In this document: positions 6,244 through 9,397 of the stretch, one piece after another
Layout of the letters: each line of letters begins with the position of its first letter
Numbering within the stretch: position 1 is the stretch's first letter
Assembly: GCA_002796025.1 (NCBI GenBank)
Contig: PCVQ01000069.1
Span: 1 to 9,397 of the forward strand
Direction: 5' to 3'
Length of the DNA: 9,397 nt
Source: Candidatus Peregrinibacteria bacterium CG11_big_fil_rev_8_21_14_0_20_46_8
GTDB taxonomy: Bacteria; Patescibacteriota; Gracilibacteria; UBA1369; UM-FILTER-53-11
Made by a program: the position numbers and the translations under genes
The notes under the pieces: generated by a model
Told to the model about the DNA's origin: nothing
Database searches by the model: none
Seen by the model: the letters and a program-made list of their open reading frames with translations, nothing else

Positions 6244-7584
6244 ATGGAAGATAATCTTATTCCATTTACGGCAAGCATTGGCCTTGCGGCTGTTCCGGTT
6301 GCAATTTGGCTCCGGATTATTTGGAAGCGTACCGAGGGCAGCGGCCTCTATATAAAAACATTTTTATTGGGGACCCTTTCGGTAGTGCCGCCAGTCGGCC
6401 TCTTGATTCTTTTTGACCGCCTTCCACAATACGACGTATACGCATTTCTTGAACGCACAGTTATGAGTGCCGCACTGCTCGCAGTAGCTACAAATGCGGT
6501 TGTCGGAATTATTGAAGAGATCGGTAAAAATATTATTGTGCGTGTCATCGACAAGCGCCATCCGGAGCACGTACAGACGTTAAACAATGCTCTTCTGCTG
6601 AGTGTATGCGCAGGGCTCGGCTTCGCATTTGTAGAGAATATTTTCTACTTTTACAACACCTGGATAAGTCCGCAGTATGGTACCGCGGATCTCTTTACAA
6701 CATTTGTATTCCGTTCATCGTTTACCGTTGCAGCGCATATGATTTTTTCGGGGATCTTCGGTTACTACTTTGGCCTTGGAAAATTTGCCGGTGACATTAG
6801 CGATCTCGAGCGATGGCAGGGGAGAAATCTTTGGTTACCGCGACTTATCGGCAAACTTTCGGGACGCATGAGCTTCGAAGTCATTCGCGAATACTATAAT
6901 TGGAAAGGATTGCTCATCGCCATGGGCATGCACGCACTCTATAATGCATCATTCGATTTGGAATTTAAGCTGCCCTCAATTCTCATTGTTCTTGTCGGTG
7001 CACTAATGATTACTTATTTGCTCAACCGAAAATCGGGGCATTTATTATTTAGCGTTGGTAAACGGCGGGCTTCGACTATGGCGGCAAATGATGAAGAAGT
7101 TGTATTGGAGTTGTTAGGCATGTGGATTAAAGAAGGAAAATTTGATGAGGTCATTACTACTTGTGATCGTCTCTTAAAACGCGATCCAGATAACAATGTA
7201 GTGAAATTATTCCGTGAAAAAGCACGCGATAATAAAGATATTACGAGTATCTATGCAGCATTAAAAAATGTTGTTAGAAAAAATAAAGCGGGAGAGACTA
7301 TCGCTGTAAAAGCATCGGGCGGCAGAGCACTTGCACCCAAAGATGAAGCGGTTGTTATTGAAGCGCTGGAAGTTTGGAATAAACAAGGAAACTATAAACA
7401 AGTCGTAGAAGTTGCACAGCGTTTGCTCGCACGCAATCCCAATAGCGAACATGCCCAAATGCTTTTGCAAAAAGCTATGAAAAAAGAAAAAATCGAAGCG
7501 CTTTTTAATGCAATGACGCGTGTCTTTGGTGTCGAGGATCAATCGTTCGATCAACAGAGTGGATTGCGGCAGTTAGCACAGTGA
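6244..7584 (+). CDS. PrsW-family intramembrane metalloprotease with duplicated TPR-like C-terminus
   Basis: This 446-aa protein has a multi-span N-terminal part (hydrophobic segments at about 7-27, 36-57, 72-93, 114-137, 158-178, 220-236 and 244-262) carrying the PrsW protease motifs. These are EEIGK at 91-95, GFAFVENIFY at 126-135, AHMIFSGIFGYYFG around H165, and MHALYNA with H230 and N234. In Bacillus, PrsW cleaves the membrane anti-sigma factor RsiW; the substrate here is unknown. After a basic break (GKRRAS), residues 283-344 and 367-428 are two copies of one helical unit that align without gaps at about one-third identity. Each has a W-x-K-x-G-(K/N)-(F/Y) segment and R-L-L-x-R-(D/N)-P, as in TPR repeats. 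This soluble part probably sits in the cytoplasm and binds a partner. Neighbours are a kinase-STAS pair upstream and a glycosyltransferase downstream. The start follows an A/T-rich 15-bp spacer with no Shine-Dalgarno. Confidence 0.88.
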   Translation: MEDNLIPFTASIGLAAVPVAIWLRIIWKRTEGSGLYIKTFLLGTLSVVPPVGLLILFDRLPQYDVYAFLERTVMSAALLAVATNAVVGIIEEIGKNIIVRVIDKRHPEHVQTLNNALLLSVCAGLGFAFVENIFYFYNTWISPQYGTADLFTTFVFRSSFTVAAHMIFSGIFGYYFGLGKFAGDISDLERWQGRNLWLPRLIGKLSGRMSFEVIREYYNWKGLLIAMGMHALYNASFDLEFKLPSILIVLVGALMITYLLNRKSGHLLFSVGKRRASTMAANDEEVVLELLGMWIKEGKFDEVITTCDRLLKRDPDNNVVKLFREKARDNKDITSIYAALKNVVRKNKAGETIAVKASGGRALAPKDEAVVIEALEVWNKQGNYKQVVEVAQRLLARNPNSEHAQMLLQKAMKKEKIEALFNAMTRVFGVEDQSFDQQSGLRQLAQ

Positions 7585-7598
7585 GGTATTCTGAATGC

Positions 7599-8807
7599 AT
7601 GAAACCTAGAGTTGCGATTGTTTGTGACTGGCTTGTTTCGCGCGGAGGCGCGGAGCGGGTTATTGAAGAACTTGCAATGCTGTATCCCGAGGCACCGATC
7701 TACACTACTATTTATAATGAAGCGGAGCTGCCGGAATTTAAGGATCGCGATGTTCGGACGTCCTTCTTACAACGCGCACCTTTTTCAAAAAGCAAGCACC
7801 ATCTCTATTTGCCGCTCATGCCATATGCCGTAGAGCAATTTGATCTTTCTGAGTTCGATATTGTTATTTCGAGTGCGCACTCGGTTGCCAAGGGAGTCAT
7901 TACTAAGCCCTACACTATGCATGTAAGTTATTGCCACTCGCCAATGCGCTATTGCTGGGATGGATGCCATGAATACTTCGAGCGCTTTGGCCTAAATTGG
8001 GCAATGCGCATACCCGCACGTCACATTCTCCATAATATGAGAATTTGGGACCGGGCAAGCGCTGATCGTGTTGATTACTTCATTACCAATTCGGAATACG
8101 TTAAAGATAGAATCGCAAAATACTACCGCCGAAAAGCAACGGTTATACATCCGCCGGTAGATACGAGCACATTTACTTTGCCCCAAAATATAGAGGAGCC
8201 GGGACAATACTATCTCGCAATTGGACGGCTTACCCCTTATAAGCGCTTTGATTTAATTATCGATACCTTTAACGAGCTAAAACTTCCGCTTTTGATTGTC
8301 GGGACTGGTAAGCAAGAGGCCGAACTTCGCCGAAAAGCCGGCCGGTTTATTACCTTTTTAGGAAAAATTTCAGATGAAGAACTTGTACGGATGTACCAGA
8401 AAGCAAAGGCGCTCATTTTCCCTCAAAAAGAAGATTTTGGCATCACTCCTCTCGAAGCTATGAGTTGCGGAGTGCCTGTTATTGCATATGGCGAGGGCGG
8501 CGCACTGGAGACTATAATTCATAAGAAAACAGGCCTGCTCTTTAAAGAGCAATCTCTTGACTCATTAAAAGGTGCTGTTTTAGCAGCAGATAAAATACAG
8601 TGGGATAAGCTCTCTATTCATGCTCATGCAGAAAAATTCAATAGAAAGAATTTTCAGGAAAAATTCCAGCGCCATATCGATGAACTTTGGGAAGAATGGA
8701 ATAAAGGAGTCATCCCGCAATTTGAAAATTTTACAGATAGGGAACAGATAAGCACAAAAAAGGTGAAAAAAGATTTTGCCGACATGCAAATTCCACAGAA
8801 TCGTTAG
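7599..8807 (+). CDS. GT4-family glycosyltransferase (GT-B fold, WbaZ-like)
   Basis: A nucleotide-sugar-dependent glycosyltransferase, probably acting on cell-surface polysaccharide or glycolipid at the cytoplasmic face. Starting at ATG 7599 gives 402 aa and a family-typical N-terminus, MKPRVAIVCDWLVSRGGAER, with the acceptor-side GGAER loop. A GTG at 7581, overlapping the previous stop as GTGA, would add six residues. GAGG at 7583-7586, 12 bp ahead of the ATG, is the only ribosome-site-like element. Further family marks are YCHSPMRYCWD (about 111-121), IHPPVDTSTF (183-192), GRLTPYKRFD at the start of the C-terminal Rossmann domain (209-218), and the E-x7-E region EDFGITPLEAMSCGVPVIAYGEGG (278-301). 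The C-terminus carries a charged tail (about 365-402) after the usual end helix. Sugar donor and acceptor cannot be told from sequence. It is likely the last gene of the string beginning at 5007. Confidence 0.93.
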   Translation: MKPRVAIVCDWLVSRGGAERVIEELAMLYPEAPIYTTIYNEAELPEFKDRDVRTSFLQRAPFSKSKHHLYLPLMPYAVEQFDLSEFDIVISSAHSVAKGVITKPYTMHVSYCHSPMRYCWDGCHEYFERFGLNWAMRIPARHILHNMRIWDRASADRVDYFITNSEYVKDRIAKYYRRKATVIHPPVDTSTFTLPQNIEEPGQYYLAIGRLTPYKRFDLIIDTFNELKLPLLIVGTGKQEAELRRKAGRFITFLGKISDEELVRMYQKAKALIFPQKEDFGITPLEAMSCGVPVIAYGEGGALETIIHKKTGLLFKEQSLDSLKGAVLAADKIQWDKLSIHAHAEKFNRKNFQEKFQRHIDELWEEWNKGVIPQFENFTDREQISTKKVKKDFADMQIPQNR

Positions 8808-8837
8808 AATCATCAGATACCAATGACAGCCATGATA

Positions 8838-8867
8838 TTGACAGAGAGGCAAGTTTTTGTATATAAT
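8838..8867 (+). promoter_or_regulatory. Consensus sigma-70 promoter
   Basis: A perfect TTGACA (8838-8843) and a perfect TATAAT (8862-8867) are separated by 18 bp, immediately upstream of the secreted-protein gene at 8893. Transcription should begin near 8874, giving an untranslated leader of about 20 bases. This is the only full-consensus promoter I see in the window. The leader region has CCTCC at 8870-8874, the complement of a Shine-Dalgarno sequence, and no ribosome binding site before the ATG. The rest of the 85-bp gap (8808-8837) shows no hairpin terminator for the preceding operon. Confidence 0.85.
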
Positions 8868-8892
8868 CGCCTCCTTTAAACCTGATAACACT

Positions 8893-9397
8893 ATGATGCT
8901 CAAACGATTCTTTGCGACTCTTTCACTCGGTGCGATTCTTTCTACACTAGTAATCGCGGCACCACAGGCAGGGGCTCAGAGCTCGACCGATGCAACGGTT
9001 AACCGGGTGAGTCCCAACATTGTCAATTTTGATCCAACTCGCGGAGAAACTGCACAAATTCAGTATCGCGTAACAAATGGGACAGCCCGCGATCTTACGG
9101 TTGATCTTTACTTTGCCGCAGCACCGCGAGCAGAGGATCCAGGTCAGTGTAATAGAAGTAATAGATTTTTTGTTGGAACCATAGATGGTCCCGCTGATCG
9201 AGCGCCTGGTACCTTTACTGCTTCATGGAATGGATTACTTCGGGACGGAACACCTGAAATTCAAGGTACCTACTGTTATCATATTCAATGGGGCAATGCT
9301 CCAATCGGTGCACTTGGATTTGTAGATGGCTTAATAGAATTGCGGCGTGACCCGGTAGTTGTAAATCCGGGAGGCACCGGAGGTACGACTGGCGGGG
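8893..9397 (+). CDS. Secreted protein with FlgD-like Ig motif (partial, runs off right edge)
   Basis: An open frame of 168 codons starts at ATG 8893 (a second ATG is the next codon) and continues past the window. The N-terminus is a signal peptide: MMLKR, a hydrophobic core at about 6-23, and a likely cleavage site AGA-QS after residue 28. The mature part is predicted beta-rich. Residues 40-73 (PNIVNFDPTRGETAQIQYRV and on) and 105-133 (GTFTASWNGLLRDGTPEIQG, then TYCYHIQW) match the pattern of FlgD-type Ig domains, in which a W-(D/N)-G, a D-G and a G-x-Y sit at this spacing. Two cysteines (86 and 128) could form a disulfide. From about 158 a Gly/Thr-rich linker begins, suggesting more domains downstream. 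It has its own strong promoter and is not part of the preceding operon. Likely an envelope or extracellular protein; the specific role is unknown. Confidence 0.85.
   Translation, partial: MMLKRFFATLSLGAILSTLVIAAPQAGAQSSTDATVNRVSPNIVNFDPTRGETAQIQYRVTNGTARDLTVDLYFAAAPRAEDPGQCNRSNRFFVGTIDGPADRAPGTFTASWNGLLRDGTPEIQGTYCYHIQWGNAPIGALGFVDGLIELRRDPVVVNPGGTGGTTGG

Noticed and set aside
1..9397. Stop-codon reassignment (TGA as glycine) as in some candidate-phyla bacteria
   Set aside because: TGA ends the YggT, 151-aa and PrsW-like genes at sensible family lengths or junctions, so the standard code fits.
1..9397. CRISPR array, insertion sequence, tRNA or rRNA
   Set aside because: No spaced direct repeats, transposase, terminal inverted repeats or tRNA-like cloverleaf were seen; coding density leaves little room.

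Overview
The window looks like chromosomal DNA from a small-genome bacterium. It is densely packed, has moderate GC by eye, uses the standard code (TGA is a real stop in several genes), and shows very little Shine-Dalgarno signal. A candidate-phyla (Patescibacteria/CPR-like) origin fits the compact layout, the large Ig-domain surface proteins with a hydrophobic-basic C-terminus, and the SD-poor starts. That assignment is inference and would need a marker-gene tree.

Layout. Positions 1-263 hold the 3' end of murC (peptidoglycan precursor synthesis), followed by an unrecognised 134-aa gene whose stop codon interlocks with the stop of the oppositely oriented cysS. A YggT-family membrane protein gene and cysS (cysteinyl-tRNA synthetase) form a minus-strand pair joined by an ATGA overlap. 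A short divergent spacer leads to an unrecognised 151-aa plus-strand gene. This gene abuts, tail to tail, a minus-strand gene for a 701-aa secreted protein with several Ig-like domains, one fibronectin type III domain and a C-terminal sorting-like tail. A 49-bp divergent spacer then starts the main plus-strand gene string.

The string from about 5007 to 8807 encodes, in order: an AroQ-type chorismate-mutase-like protein, an RsbW/SpoIIAB-like GHKL ATPase, an RsbV/SpoIIAA-like STAS protein, a PrsW-family intramembrane metalloprotease carrying a duplicated TPR-like C-terminal unit, and a GT4 glycosyltransferase. The kinase and STAS pair is a classic partner-switch module. PrsW in Bacillus cleaves a membrane anti-sigma factor, so the order suggests an envelope signalling unit. 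No sigma factor, phosphatase or sensor lies in the window, so the output is unknown. This string is the most interesting part of the window.

After an 85-bp gap with a consensus sigma-70 promoter (TTGACA, 18 bp, TATAAT), a further secreted protein with a FlgD-like Ig motif begins at 8893 and runs off the right edge.
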